The notes under the pieces: model-generated
Database searches by the model: none
What the model was told of the DNA's origin: nothing
The model's input: only the letters and a program-made list of their open reading frames with translations
DNA from: an uncultured Bacteroidales bacterium
Lineage (GTDB): Bacteria > Bacteroidota > Bacteroidia > Bacteroidales > Paludibacteraceae
NCBI GenBank assembly: GCA_934667275.1
Contig: CAKULK010000015.1
Location: 1 to 57,220 of the forward strand
Length of the DNA stretch: 57,220 nt
Direction: 5' to 3'
Program-made: the position numbers and the translations under genes
In this document: one piece after another, positions 44,943 to 53,496 of the stretch
Numbering within the stretch: position 1 is the stretch's first letter
Layout of the letters: each line of letters begins with the position of its first letter

Positions 44943-47243
44943 CTATTGCGGATCCACGTCGGGGAGTATGATGGTGCCGCGGCAGTCGGGTTGCACCTGC
45001 ACGAAGCGGATATGCTCCATGAGCAGGCGTTTGGCGAGGGTGATGTTGGCGGTAGCCTCTACGGACAGGCGTATCTGCCGCACGTGGTAGTTCTGCACAC
45101 GCGCCACCGATGGCACGATGATGCCCGTGCAACGCTTGCCGAATGTGCCGCTCAGCCGCGATTGCAGCAGGCGCGATGCGGCATCCAGCCGCGCATAATC
45201 GTGGTGCTTGAGGGTGATGATTATCAGCCTGTAGAACGGCGGGTAGCGGAACTGCCCGCGCTCCTGTATCTGTTGGCGGTAAAGCCCCTCGTAGTCGTGG
45301 TTGCGGAGCAGCGCATAGACAAAGTTAGCAGGGTCGAAGGTCTGTATCAGCACCTCGCCCTGACTGCCTGTGCGTCCCGCACGGCCGCTGACCTGTTCCA
45401 ACATCTGGAAGGCACGCTCGTAACTGCGGAAGTCAGGTTGGTTGAGCAGCGTATCGGCTTGAAGCACCGCCACGAGGCTGACGTCGTTGAAGTGCAGCCC
45501 TTTCGTAACCATCTGCGTACCAATCAGTATATCGACCCGATGGGCAGCAAAGTCGTCGATGATGCGCTGGTAGCCGTCCTTGTTTCGCGTGGTGTCAAGG
45601 TCCATCCGCGCCACCCGCGCGGTGGGGAAGTACTGCTGTATCTCTTCTTCCAGACGTTCGGTGCCGAAGCCGTGCTCGTGGTAGGGGGTGTGGCAGTTGG
45701 GGCAAAGCGCAGGGGCGGCAATGGTGTAGCCGCAACTGTGGCAGACGAGAGTGCGGGTGTGCTTGTGGTACGTCATGCTGACATCGCAGTTCACGCAACG
45801 CGGCACCTCACCGCATTCGGGACATTGCAGAAAAGGTGCGTAGCCACGGCGGTTCTGAAAGAGGATGATTTGCTTACCGCGGGCAATCTCTTCGCGCATG
45901 CGCAGGACCAGCGGGTCGGAGAAATGCCCGTACATCTCCTTACGATGGTACTGGCGTTGGAGGTCAATCATCGTGATGCGGGGCAGTTGCAGCCCCTGGT
46001 ACCGCTCGCGCATCTGCACCAGTCCGTATTTGCCCGTCAAGGCGTTGTGGTAGGTCTCGACAGACGGCGTGGCGGTGCCGAGCAGCACTTTCGCCCCGAA
46101 CAGACGCGCCATGATGATGGCTGCGGAACGGGCATGGTAGCGGGGCGCAGGGTCTTGCTGTTTGTACGACGACTCGTGCTCCTCGTCCACGATAATCATT
46201 CCCAAGTTGTTGAAAGGCAGAAAGACAGCCGACCGCGCACCGATGATGACGAGCGGCGTTTGGCTCCGTGCCACCTGATAGTATATCTCCACCCTCTCGG
46301 CGTTGCTGAAACGCGAATGATAGACTACTAACTGTTGCCCGAACACACTGCGCAAGCGGTCGGTCAGTTGCGTGGTGAGGGCTATTTCGGGCACCAGATA
46401 GAGAACGCTCCGCCCCTCTTGCAGCAGGTTGGCAATCAAGTGGATATACACTTCCGTCTTGCCGCTGGAAGTCACGCCGTGCAGCAGCGTCACCTCGTGG
46501 CTCTGCCATGCCTTCCGTATGGCATCCAATGCCTTTTGCTGCTGAATATCAAGGGAATGCGGCGGAGTGACGTTGCCTGTATATTGGCGCAGGCGTGAGA
46601 TGGTCTGCTCCTGGTCTTGCAAGATGTGCTTGTCCATCAACGCCCGCAGTACGGCACCGCTCTCGCCACTTGTCTCCAGCAGCAGGCGACGCTCTACGGG
46701 CTTGTAAGCGTTCTGATTATCAGCACTCAGGCTAAGGAAAGTGAGCAGCAGGTGCTCCTGTTTGGGTGCGCGGCGCAGACTATCCAGCACCTCCTGCAGG
46801 CGGTCGCCAGCAGCATACGGAGGTGCCAGCACCACGTAGTGCGCCGTGGCGGCAGAGTAGTCGTCATCGATGATACCCGCCGGCAATGCCGCAGCCAGCA
46901 CTTCGCCGAGGGTGCACAGATAGTAGCGCGCAATCCACTCCCACAGGGCAATCTGCTGTGCCGTCACCACGGGTGCAACGTCCAGAACCTGCAGTATATC
47001 ACGCACTTTCACGCCCTCAGGGGCTGCGCCGTCGTGGGGGCGGTACACCACACCCGTGATGCTCTTCTTGCCCAAAGGCACCAGTACCCGCACTCCAACG
47101 GGCGGGCACTGCATGCTGTCGGGGACACTATATATATAGGTGTCGGCGATAGCCAACGGCAATATGACGTCTATGTATGCGATGGGGGTTAGGACTGCTG
47201 TGCCTGTTCGGCGGCGATGGCTTTCTCGTAGCATGCGCGGCAA
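44943..47243 (-). CDS. priA: primosomal replication restart helicase PriA
   Basis: A 766-residue superfamily 2 helicase that reloads replication at stalled forks. The N-terminal DNA-binding domain starts AYIDVILPLAI. Walker A is GVTSSGKTEVYIHLI (near 250), the DEEH box is DEEHESSYKQQDPAPRYHAR (near 345-364), and a zinc-binding insertion has CPECGEVPRCVNCD and CHSCGYTIAAPALCPNC. Helicase motifs IGTQMVTKGLHFNDVSLV and SGRAGRTGSQGEVLIQT follow. The 5' end overlaps tdk by 55 bp if the first ATG is used. An ATG three codons later is also possible. Confidence 0.95.
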   Translation of the reverse strand: MPRMLRESHRRRTGTAVLTPIAYIDVILPLAIADTYIYSVPDSMQCPPVGVRVLVPLGKKSITGVVYRPHDGAAPEGVKVRDILQVLDVAPVVTAQQIALWEWIARYYLCTLGEVLAAALPAGIIDDDYSAATAHYVVLAPPYAAGDRLQEVLDSLRRAPKQEHLLLTFLSLSADNQNAYKPVERRLLLETSGESGAVLRALMDKHILQDQEQTISRLRQYTGNVTPPHSLDIQQQKALDAIRKAWQSHEVTLLHGVTSSGKTEVYIHLIANLLQEGRSVLYLVPEIALTTQLTDRLRSVFGQQLVVYHSRFSNAERVEIYYQVARSQTPLVIIGARSAVFLPFNNLGMIIVDEEHESSYKQQDPAPRYHARSAAIIMARLFGAKVLLGTATPSVETYHNALTGKYGLVQMRERYQGLQLPRITMIDLQRQYHRKEMYGHFSDPLVLRMREEIARGKQIILFQNRRGYAPFLQCPECGEVPRCVNCDVSMTYHKHTRTLVCHSCGYTIAAPALCPNCHTPYHEHGFGTERLEEEIQQYFPTARVARMDLDTTRNKDGYQRIIDDFAAHRVDILIGTQMVTKGLHFNDVSLVAVLQADTLLNQPDFRSYERAFQMLEQVSGRAGRTGSQGEVLIQTFDPANFVYALLRNHDYEGLYRQQIQERGQFRYPPFYRLIIITLKHHDYARLDAASRLLQSRLSGTFGKRCTGIIVPSVARVQNYHVRQIRLSVEATANITLAKRLLMEHIRFVQVQPDCRGTIILPDVDPQ

Positions 47244-47788
47244 AGGGGCTCGTAACTCTCTGTCTCGCCGAGCAATACGCGCTTGTCGCTGTTCACCGTG
47301 CGGTGGCTCACATACGCGAGGTCGCCGCAGCGCACGCAGATGGCATGGGTCTTATAGACATCGTCGGCAATAGCCATCAGCGCAGGCATCGGACCAAAAG
47401 GCACACCCTTGAAGTCCATATCCAGACCCGCACAGATAACGCGTATGCCACGGCGCGCCAACTCGTTGCACACGTCCACGATACCCATATCGAAGAACTG
47501 CGCCTCGTCGATGCCCACCACGTCCACATCATTGGCAAGCAGCAGGATATTCTGCGACGAGTCCACGGGCGTGGACGGAATCGAGTTGTGGTCGTGGCTC
47601 ACCACGTCCTCCTCACTATACCGCACATCTATCGCGGGCTTGAATATCTCCACATTGAGGTGTGCGAACTGGGCGCGCTTCATACGGCGAATCAACTCCT
47701 CGGTCTTGCCCGAGAACATGCTGCCGCATACGACTTCGATGCTGCCTCGTCTCAAACGAGGTCCTTGTGTGTCACGTTCGTTGAACAT
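47189..47788 (-). CDS. tdk: thymidine kinase
   Basis: A 199-residue type II thymidine kinase that salvages thymidine. The P-loop is GSMFSGKTEELIRRMKRAQ (near 22-40), the Walker B/catalytic motif VGIDEAQFFD (near 91), and the C-terminal zinc ribbon has CVRCGDLAY and CRACYEKA. Length normal. Its 5' end overlaps the recJ 3' end by 37 bp and its 3' end overlaps priA by about 55 bp. The three genes form one tightly packed minus-strand unit. Confidence 0.96.
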   Translation of the reverse strand: MFNERDTQGPRLRRGSIEVVCGSMFSGKTEELIRRMKRAQFAHLNVEIFKPAIDVRYSEEDVVSHDHNSIPSTPVDSSQNILLLANDVDVVGIDEAQFFDMGIVDVCNELARRGIRVICAGLDMDFKGVPFGPMPALMAIADDVYKTHAICVRCGDLAYVSHRTVNSDKRVLLGETESYEPLCRACYEKAIAAEQAQQS

Positions 47789-49500
47789 AATTTAATGTCT
47801 TGTGCCATCATTTGGATGGTCGTTTTGTGGTGAAATGTATTCTCATCCAATTCGTAACAGATATCGACAGGCAGCCCGTTGCGCAGGTGCATCTCCATGT
47901 CGGCACGCCCGAAGGCGATGCCCGTGATGGCGGCGGTACGGTCTGTCACGTCCAGACGCAGGTGCTCGTTGTTCTTGCCCACTGCGCGGGTGCTGCGGTT
48001 GTTGATAAGTCGGCGTGTCACGAACACGGGACGCGGATTGCCCGGACCGAAGGGCTCCAAGTGCCGCAGGATATTGAAGAACTGCGTATCGATGTCAGCC
48101 AGTTGTATCTCGGCTTCGATATGCAGCGTGGGGTGCAACTGGTCCTCGCGGATATGCGTGCGCACGTACTCCTCAAAGCGCCGGCGGAACTCATTCAGGT
48201 TTTCGGCTTTCATGCTCAGCCCCGCAGCGAACACATGCCCTCCGAAGTTCGTCAGCAGGTCGCGGCACGAGTCGATAGCAGAGTAGATGTCGAAGCCCCC
48301 CACCGAACGCGCCGAGCCGGAGATGATACCGTTCTCGCCTGCCGTCAGCACGATGGTCGGACGGTAGTACGATTCCGTCAGGCGCGATGCCACAATGCCT
48401 ACCACACCCTTGTGCCACTCCGGCGAATAGACCACCGTGGACCGCTTCTGCGCATTGTCGGGGTCGGCGGCAAGCATGTCAAGGGCTTGGCGTGTGGTCT
48501 CGGTGTCGCAGTCGTGCCGCTCGGTATTGTAGGTGTTGATGTCGCTGGCCTGTTGGCGAGCCTGCACAAGGTCATCGGTGATGAGCAGGCTCACCGCCTC
48601 GCTGCCCGACTTCATGCGTCCGCTGGCATTGATACGCGGACCTATTTTATATACCAAGTCATTGATATTCAGCCGCCCTTGCTCGATGCCCGCCACCTCC
48701 ATCAGTGCCGTGAGCCCCGCAAACGGGTGCCGGTTCAGTTGTCGGATGCCGAAGTAAGCCAAGATACGGTTTTCGCCTGTAATCGGCACAATATCAGAGG
48801 CTATGGACATAGCCAACAGTTGGAGCAGCGGCACCAAGTGTTCTTGCGGCAGGTGATGCCTGTGCGTGTATGCCTGTGCCAACTTGAATCCCACGCCGCA
48901 CCCCGACAACTCCTTGTAGGGGTACGCACAATCGGCACGCTTCATGTTCAGCACAGCCACCGCCTGAGGCAGCGTATCCCCGGGCGTATGGTGGTCGCAG
49001 ATGATGAAATCAATGCCCTTGCCGTTGGCATACGCCACCTTATCCACTGCCTTGATGCCGCAATCCAGTGCAACAATCAGACTGCAATGGTGCTCCGCGG
49101 CATAGTCTATCCCGCGGAACGAGATGCCGTATCCCTCTGTATATCTGTCGGGTATATAGTAATCGATATGCTCGGTCAATGGGCGCAGAAACCGGTACAT
49201 CAACGCCACCGCCGTAGTGCCGTCCACATCATAATCCCCGTAGACGAGGATATTCTCCCCCTCGGCAACAGCGCGCGTCAGGCGTTCCACTGCCTTGTCC
49301 ATATCGCACATCAGCATCGGGTCGGGCAACCGGTCCAACGACGGGCGCACAAACTCGCGCGCCGCCTCCGCAGTCTCCACACCCCGCACCACCAACATTC
49401 GCGCCGATGCCGCGCTGATGTTCAGTTCACGTTCCAATCGCGCCTGCGCATCCTGTTGCTCAGGCGTGAGAGTCGTTATACTCCATTGATATTCAACCAT
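47752..49500 (-). CDS. recJ: single-stranded-DNA exonuclease RecJ
   Basis: A 582-residue DHH-family 5'-3' exonuclease acting in recombination and mismatch repair. Motif I is GDYDVDGTTAVALMYRFL (88-105, with metal Asp residues) and motif III is FIICDHHTPGDTLPQA (near 172). The DHHA1 domain has GGHVFAAGLSM near 425, and the OB-like C-terminus follows. Length normal. First of the recJ-tdk-priA unit. No consensus promoter is seen in the 67-bp gap before it. Confidence 0.96.
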   Translation of the reverse strand: MVEYQWSITTLTPEQQDAQARLERELNISAASARMLVVRGVETAEAAREFVRPSLDRLPDPMLMCDMDKAVERLTRAVAEGENILVYGDYDVDGTTAVALMYRFLRPLTEHIDYYIPDRYTEGYGISFRGIDYAAEHHCSLIVALDCGIKAVDKVAYANGKGIDFIICDHHTPGDTLPQAVAVLNMKRADCAYPYKELSGCGVGFKLAQAYTHRHHLPQEHLVPLLQLLAMSIASDIVPITGENRILAYFGIRQLNRHPFAGLTALMEVAGIEQGRLNINDLVYKIGPRINASGRMKSGSEAVSLLITDDLVQARQQASDINTYNTERHDCDTETTRQALDMLAADPDNAQKRSTVVYSPEWHKGVVGIVASRLTESYYRPTIVLTAGENGIISGSARSVGGFDIYSAIDSCRDLLTNFGGHVFAAGLSMKAENLNEFRRRFEEYVRTHIREDQLHPTLHIEAEIQLADIDTQFFNILRHLEPFGPGNPRPVFVTRRLINNRSTRAVGKNNEHLRLDVTDRTAAITGIAFGRADMEMHLRNGLPVDICYELDENTFHHKTTIQMMAQDIKLCSTNVTHKDLV

Positions 49501-49567
49501 TTGTACCTGTTCGCATCACCACATGCACCATTCCGAAAATTAATGGCTAATTCGTGGTAATTAATGT

Positions 49568-50356
49568 TTATCTCTCCCCCTCCGTGTGTATTTCAAATGC
49601 GTCCACGTCCTTCCACAGCGGCAAAGCCTCACGGAAATGGTGCAGCGCATCGATGTCAAACTCGGCTATCCGTGTGCCTGCCTCATTGTCTTCAAACCGC
49701 GCAATCGCCTGCAAACGAGTGTTATACGCCACCGAATGTCCGTTGTAGTGCAGCCCCAGCGCATCATCGCCCACAGGGTTCACCGCAGCGATATAGCATT
49801 GATTTTCAATGGCTCGCGCCGCTACCAATGCGTCCCAATACTGAATACGTATCTCAGGCCAGTTGGCACAAACCAGCAATATGTCGTAGTCATTCCCCGA
49901 ATGATTGCGCGCCCAAGCGGGAAACCGCAGGTCGTAACACACCAGCATCTGCATTCTGACGCCCTTGTATTCAAACACTTGTCGCGCCTGCCCTGCCGTA
50001 AAGAACCTGTCCTCTCCGCCATGGGCATACAAATGCCGCTTGTCTTGCACCTGTACCGTTGTGTGCGGTCTCACCAGAAAACCGCGATTCTTCAGCCCCT
50101 CTTCGTCACGGCAGATAAACGACCCCGCAATGGCTATATCATACTGATTGGCAGCCGCTTGCAGCGTCTTCATTGTCTCTCCGTCCATCATCTCGGCAAG
50201 TTCGGGACGGTCTGTGCAGAAGCCCGTCGAGAACATCTCAGGCAGCAATGCCACATCGGCTTTTCCCGCCAATGTGGCAATGCGCTTGGTCGTCTCGCGC
50301 AGGTTCGTCTCTTTGTCCGCCCACGCGATGGGGTATTGCAAAAGCGCTACCCTCAT
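49568..50356 (-). CDS. nitrilase-family amidase (YafV/omega-amidase-like)
   Basis: A 262-residue carbon-nitrogen hydrolase. The catalytic triad is E40 (LLPEMFSTGFC), K106 (DKRHLY) and C140 (LVCYDLRFP). The overall pattern fits YafV/Nit2-type omega-amidases, which hydrolyse alpha-ketoglutaramate or ketosuccinamate. Related deaminated-glutathione amidases are an alternative. The start overlaps the floA stop by 4 bp, so they are cotranscribed. Confidence 0.9.
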   Translation of the reverse strand: MRVALLQYPIAWADKETNLRETTKRIATLAGKADVALLPEMFSTGFCTDRPELAEMMDGETMKTLQAAANQYDIAIAGSFICRDEEGLKNRGFLVRPHTTVQVQDKRHLYAHGGEDRFFTAGQARQVFEYKGVRMQMLVCYDLRFPAWARNHSGNDYDILLVCANWPEIRIQYWDALVAARAIENQCYIAAVNPVGDDALGLHYNGHSVAYNTRLQAIARFEDNEAGTRIAEFDIDALHHFREALPLWKDVDAFEIHTEGER

Positions 50357-51327
50357 TTCTTCTTACCCTCCGCAGGTTTGCCAATCGCCTCGCGCATTGT
50401 CGTGTCGGCTTGGATATTCTGCATGCGGTAGTAGTCCATGATGCCGAGGTTGCCGTTGCGGAACGCCTCTGCCATCGCTTGTGGCACAAGTGCCTCAGCC
50501 TCAATCACTTTCGCACGCGCCTCCTGAGCCTTTGCCTTCATCTCCTGCTCGTTGGCAATCGCCATTGCACGGCGTTCCTCGGCCTTCGCCTGCGCGATAT
50601 TCTTGTCCGCCTCGGCTTGGTCCATCTGCAACTGCGCACCGATGTTCTTGCCCACGTCAATGTCGGCAATATCGATACTCAGAATCTCGAATGCCGTACC
50701 TGCATCCAACCCCTTGGACAGCACCAACTTGGATATGCTGTCGGGGTTCTCTAATACCTGCTTGTGACTGTCCGCCGAACCAATCGAACTCACGATACCC
50801 TCGCCCACACGTGCCAACACGGTGTCCTCACCGGCACCGCCCACCAACTGATGGATATTCGCGCGCACGGTCACACGCGCCTTCGCAATCAACTGAATAC
50901 CGTCTTTGGCGACCGCAGCCACGGGCGGCGTGTCAATCACACGCGGGTTCACCGACATCTGCACGGCCTCGAACACATCGCGCCCCGCCAAGTCTATCGC
51001 GGTCGCCATCTGGAACGACAGCGGGATATTGGCCTTGCTCGCGCTCACCAGCGCATGCACCACGCGCTCGATATGCCCGCCTGCCAGATAGTGCGCTTCC
51101 AGTCCGTCGCGTTTCACATCAGTCAGACCGGCCTTGTGCGCCTCAATCATACAGTTCACAATCTTCGTTGGCGGCACCTTGCGGATACGCATCAGGAACA
51201 ACTGCACCAGCGAGATATGCACGCCGCTCACGCCCGCGTTAATCCACAGCATGAAAGGCACATAGTAGAAAAATATCGCCAGCAGTACAGCGATAATCGC
51301 AATCACCACAATCGTAATCGGATCCAT
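50353..51327 (-). CDS. floA: flotillin-like membrane-microdomain protein FloA
   Basis: A 324-residue SPFH protein. N-terminal membrane segment near 3-30. The SPFH domain follows, with KIVNCMIEAHKAGL, LAGRDVFEAVQMSVNPRVID and TVRANIHQLVGGAGEDTVLA, then an Ala/Glu/Lys-rich coiled coil (about 230-300). It matches FloA/YqfA, which organises membrane domains. Its partner is usually an NfeD-type protein, and the gene just upstream encodes one. Confidence 0.95.
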   Translation of the reverse strand: MDPITIVVIAIIAVLLAIFFYYVPFMLWINAGVSGVHISLVQLFLMRIRKVPPTKIVNCMIEAHKAGLTDVKRDGLEAHYLAGGHIERVVHALVSASKANIPLSFQMATAIDLAGRDVFEAVQMSVNPRVIDTPPVAAVAKDGIQLIAKARVTVRANIHQLVGGAGEDTVLARVGEGIVSSIGSADSHKQVLENPDSISKLVLSKGLDAGTAFEILSIDIADIDVGKNIGAQLQMDQAEADKNIAQAKAEERRAMAIANEQEMKAKAQEARAKVIEAEALVPQAMAEAFRNGNLGIMDYYRMQNIQADTTMREAIGKPAEGKKK

Positions 51328-51360
51328 AGTTTTCTATCAATTTAAGGGTTAATAATATTC

Positions 51361-51720
51361 TTATTTTTCTGATTTATTCTCTATATCCTCAGCGGCTTTC
51401 TCAAGGTTTTCGATTTTCTTGCCAGGGTCCGCCAAATTGACCTTGGAGTCGATAGTGGTGTCTAATGCCATCTTTTCAATCGCATGGCTTTTGACAAAGG
51501 CGTATATCGCCACCGCCGTCAGCACGATGCACGCCGCCAAGGTCACGTGCCCTGCCCACGGATACACGGGTGCCAACTTCAGGTATGCCACCACCACACT
51601 CCCCGCCAAACTCGCAAACCCGCACACGCCCGCTATGCCAAACCCGGGCAACAGAAACAACTCCGCCACTATCAGCACCACGCCAAACACTACCAGCAAT
51701 ACTGTCAACAAAATATACAT
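51361..51720 (-). CDS. short NfeD-like membrane protein
   Basis: A 119-residue protein with three hydrophobic helices (near 2-20, 25-48 and 58-76) and a short charged tail. ELFLLPGFGIAGVCG (20-34) is the NfeD hallmark. It is the short membrane part without a C-terminal OB domain; the tail KIENLEKAAEDIENKSEK may be a coiled coil. Paired with floA (33-bp gap), as NfeD and flotillin genes usually are. Consensus promoter 21 bp upstream of the start. Confidence 0.88.
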   Translation of the reverse strand: MYILLTVLLVVFGVVLIVAELFLLPGFGIAGVCGFASLAGSVVVAYLKLAPVYPWAGHVTLAACIVLTAVAIYAFVKSHAIEKMALDTTIDSKVNLADPGKKIENLEKAAEDIENKSEK

Positions 51721-51740
51721 ACACTTCTCAAATTAGAGTA

Positions 51741-51772
51741 CAAAGATAATACAAAATCGTCCGAAATCCAAA
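51741..51772 (-). promoter_or_regulatory. promoter of the nfeD-like/floA unit
   Basis: Minus-strand -33 TTTG (51772-51769), 20-bp spacer, -7 TATCTTTG (51748-51741). Full consensus match, start of the nfeD-floA-amidase unit. Confidence 0.87.
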
Positions 51773-51807
51773 TTTATTTTTGTTTTTTCATTAAAATGCC
51801 GCATTTT

Positions 51808-51840
51808 GTTATAGGATAGTTATATGTTAGTTATAGGATA
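51808..51840. repeat. 11-bp tandem array, 3 units (gttataggata)
   Basis: gttataggata (51808-51818), gttatatgtta (51819-51829) and gttataggata (51830-51840). The middle unit differs at two places. It lies 17 bp after the stop of the upstream T9SS protein gene and 36 bp before the -33 box of the nfeD-like promoter. Confidence 0.85.
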
Positions 51841-51856
51841 GATACTACTACACATA

Positions 51857-52858
51857 TTATTGTTTGATGACAACTTGTTGAATAACTTGGTCATCGGCAT
51901 AGACGTACAGGGTGTAGCCGCCTTGCGGGAAGTGGGACATGGCGATATGCGTGGTATATTCACCCGCTAATTGCATGGCGGCAAGGGTTGTGTACATACA
52001 GAAACCCGAGGCGTTGTGCAATGCCAGAGACACGGTGGCATCGCGCACCAACGTATATTGCACCTTCATATCCGTGATAACAGGATTGGGCAAACATTGC
52101 ACACTGCCGATGGCACAAGTTGCAGAAGAAGTGTCTTGCTCCTGCCACACGGGCGGTAATGACAAGAGCGATTGCATAGTGGAATCTTCTGCCAGGTAGT
52201 AGAACGATGTTTGGAATGCAAGTTGCAAAGAGTCATCCTTCATCTCATAGGTGCTAATGCTTTCAAACACAGGGATATAAGAACTTGACACGAACCACTG
52301 ATAATGCTCCACGCTCATTATAGTACTATCCAATCCGCTCTCCACATACTCTCGGCGCGAGCAAGTGCGGATAGTGTGCTTATGGGTGATGTCCGGCAAA
52401 CGCAGTTCCCCCTCGGCATCCACCACGACCCTACGTGTGCCAACGATGTGCATTGGAATACGGTGTCCATACTCACCCTGCGCTTCAAATGCAGAACAGA
52501 GCGTATCGCCATAGTGCAACGGGAAGTGCAGTAGTGCTTCGGGGCGGGTGTAGCGGATATACGTAGTTGGATTCTCGTAGCCCGTTTGCCACACCGTGTC
52601 GCCGCTAACGGCATAATAATAACGTGTGCGGTGCTCGGTGCCGCACCAATGGTGCATGTAGTTGCTATCGGGTATAGAGAACGCAATAGTATATTCATCA
52701 TTGATAGGGCGCAACATACTGAAATCCCATATCAGGTCTTTGCCATAAGCACCTGGGTCTTGATACTGTACTTGCTGCTTGATGTACGCGTAGGAATCAT
52801 CTGCCCATAATGCAGAGACCATCACCATAAAGAACAGAAAAAGAATATATTTTCTCAT
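51857..52858 (-). CDS. exported protein with T9SS-type C-terminal domain
   Basis: A 333-residue exported protein from the ATG at 52858, with a signal peptide (1-19, ending SALWA). An upstream ATG at 52888 would add ten residues before the signal. The body has no recognised catalytic motif; it is Tyr/Ser/Asp-rich with several Cys. The last 75 residues (NPVITDMKVQYTLVRDATVS to QVVIKQ) fit a T9SS sorting domain, with HFPQGGYTLYVYADD as the penultimate strand. It is the last gene on the 3' side of the Rhs/small-protein cassette; any functional tie is uncertain. Confidence 0.83.
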   Translation of the reverse strand: MRKYILFLFFMVMVSALWADDSYAYIKQQVQYQDPGAYGKDLIWDFSMLRPINDEYTIAFSIPDSNYMHHWCGTEHRTRYYYAVSGDTVWQTGYENPTTYIRYTRPEALLHFPLHYGDTLCSAFEAQGEYGHRIPMHIVGTRRVVVDAEGELRLPDITHKHTIRTCSRREYVESGLDSTIMSVEHYQWFVSSSYIPVFESISTYEMKDDSLQLAFQTSFYYLAEDSTMQSLLSLPPVWQEQDTSSATCAIGSVQCLPNPVITDMKVQYTLVRDATVSLALHNASGFCMYTTLAAMQLAGEYTTHIAMSHFPQGGYTLYVYADDQVIQQVVIKQ

Positions 52859-52881
52859 AGTATTTGTTTTATGTAGAGAAC

Positions 52882-53218
52882 ATTGCATTTTGTATTATGT
52901 CAGTATCATCTAAGATGGTAATAATACCATTCTTGTTCTATATCTTGAATTGAGTCAGAAAGATTTTCTTTTGTTGTCTTCATTTGGCACAAAGATGTAT
53001 CCCTCTTGTGTACTGCGATTATCCACTCTGGAGGGTCATAAAAGCCATTGTACATATTCTTTGGGCATTTTTTTGCATGACATCCAGATAAGGGGTGAAA
53101 GAAAATATCTGATTGTTCTCCAAATATGTACACATTATATCCATCTATCATTGTAGTTCCCCAATAGTTTTCTCCGCATATTGGAATATCAACATCATTT
53201 CCATATATGGATAAATAA
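52882..53218. repeat. direct repeat copy 1 (about 337 bp)
   Basis: It aligns with 56807-57142 in the same orientation, about 90% identical by hand count (about 32 differences including one indel). It covers the 3' half of the small lipoprotein gene plus its downstream region, up to ATGCAAT, where the next gene begins. The two copies flank a 3.6-kb module. Confidence 0.9.
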
Positions 53219-53406
53219 TAATGCAAACTATCCGATTGAACGCTCATAACTATTCCATTTATCGGATCATAACACTTATGCTCATAATTCTTTATGTATA
53301 ATTGAATGATGTCATTCGCACGCTCTGACAAATATACATTTGCATTGCGACATGAACTAAATATACATATCAGTATCACCAATACATTATAATATTTTCT
53401 TCTCAT
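52906..53406 (-). CDS. small lipoprotein, candidate immunity protein
   Basis: A 166-residue lipoprotein with signal and lipobox ending FSSC (Cys19). The mature part has five Cys and paired acidic stretches; I recognise no family. Its 3' half is duplicated at 56807-57142, where the gene is truncated. It is last of four small exported proteins behind the Rhs gene, so an immunity role is a reasonable guess, not shown. AT-rich relative to the rest of the window. Confidence 0.72.
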   Translation of the reverse strand: MRRKYYNVLVILICIFSSCRNANVYLSERANDIIQLYIKNYEHKCYDPINGIVMSVQSDSLHYYLSIYGNDVDIPICGENYWGTTMIDGYNVYIFGEQSDIFFHPLSGCHAKKCPKNMYNGFYDPPEWIIAVHKRDTSLCQMKTTKENLSDSIQDIEQEWYYYHLR

Positions 53407-53432
53407 ATGATTTTTTCATTATAGTATAAAAC

Positions 53433-53440
53433 CAAACCTA
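53433..53440 (-). promoter_or_regulatory. possible -7 box for the small lipoprotein gene
   Basis: On the minus strand TAGGTTTG (53440-53433) fits TAnnTTTG, 27 bp before the start at 53406. No TTTG is visible at -33, so this is weak. It would let the last small lipoprotein be made independently of the Rhs gene. Confidence 0.35.
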
Positions 53441-53496
53441 CATTTGTTTTGTAATGCTTTTAGAAGATTATACAAGACTTTCGTATTACGCACAAT

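Noticed and set aside
44946..46331. Plus-strand reading frame of 461 codons opposite priA.
   Set aside because: It mirrors the priA coding frame; the Val/His/Arg-rich product has no domain.
47772..47781. TCACGTTCGT, close to the Mpi recognition core that I remember as ARACGTTCGT.
   Set aside because: It is a single copy inside the tdk start, with no inverted partner nearby, so it is not an invertible site.
47800..49560. Plus-strand reading frame of 586 codons opposite recJ.
   Set aside because: recJ motifs on the minus strand are intact and the antisense product has no family features.
49528..49566. Possible further 11-bp repeat around aattaatggct/aattcgtggta.
   Set aside because: Only 7 of 11 positions match between two units; not distinguishable from chance.
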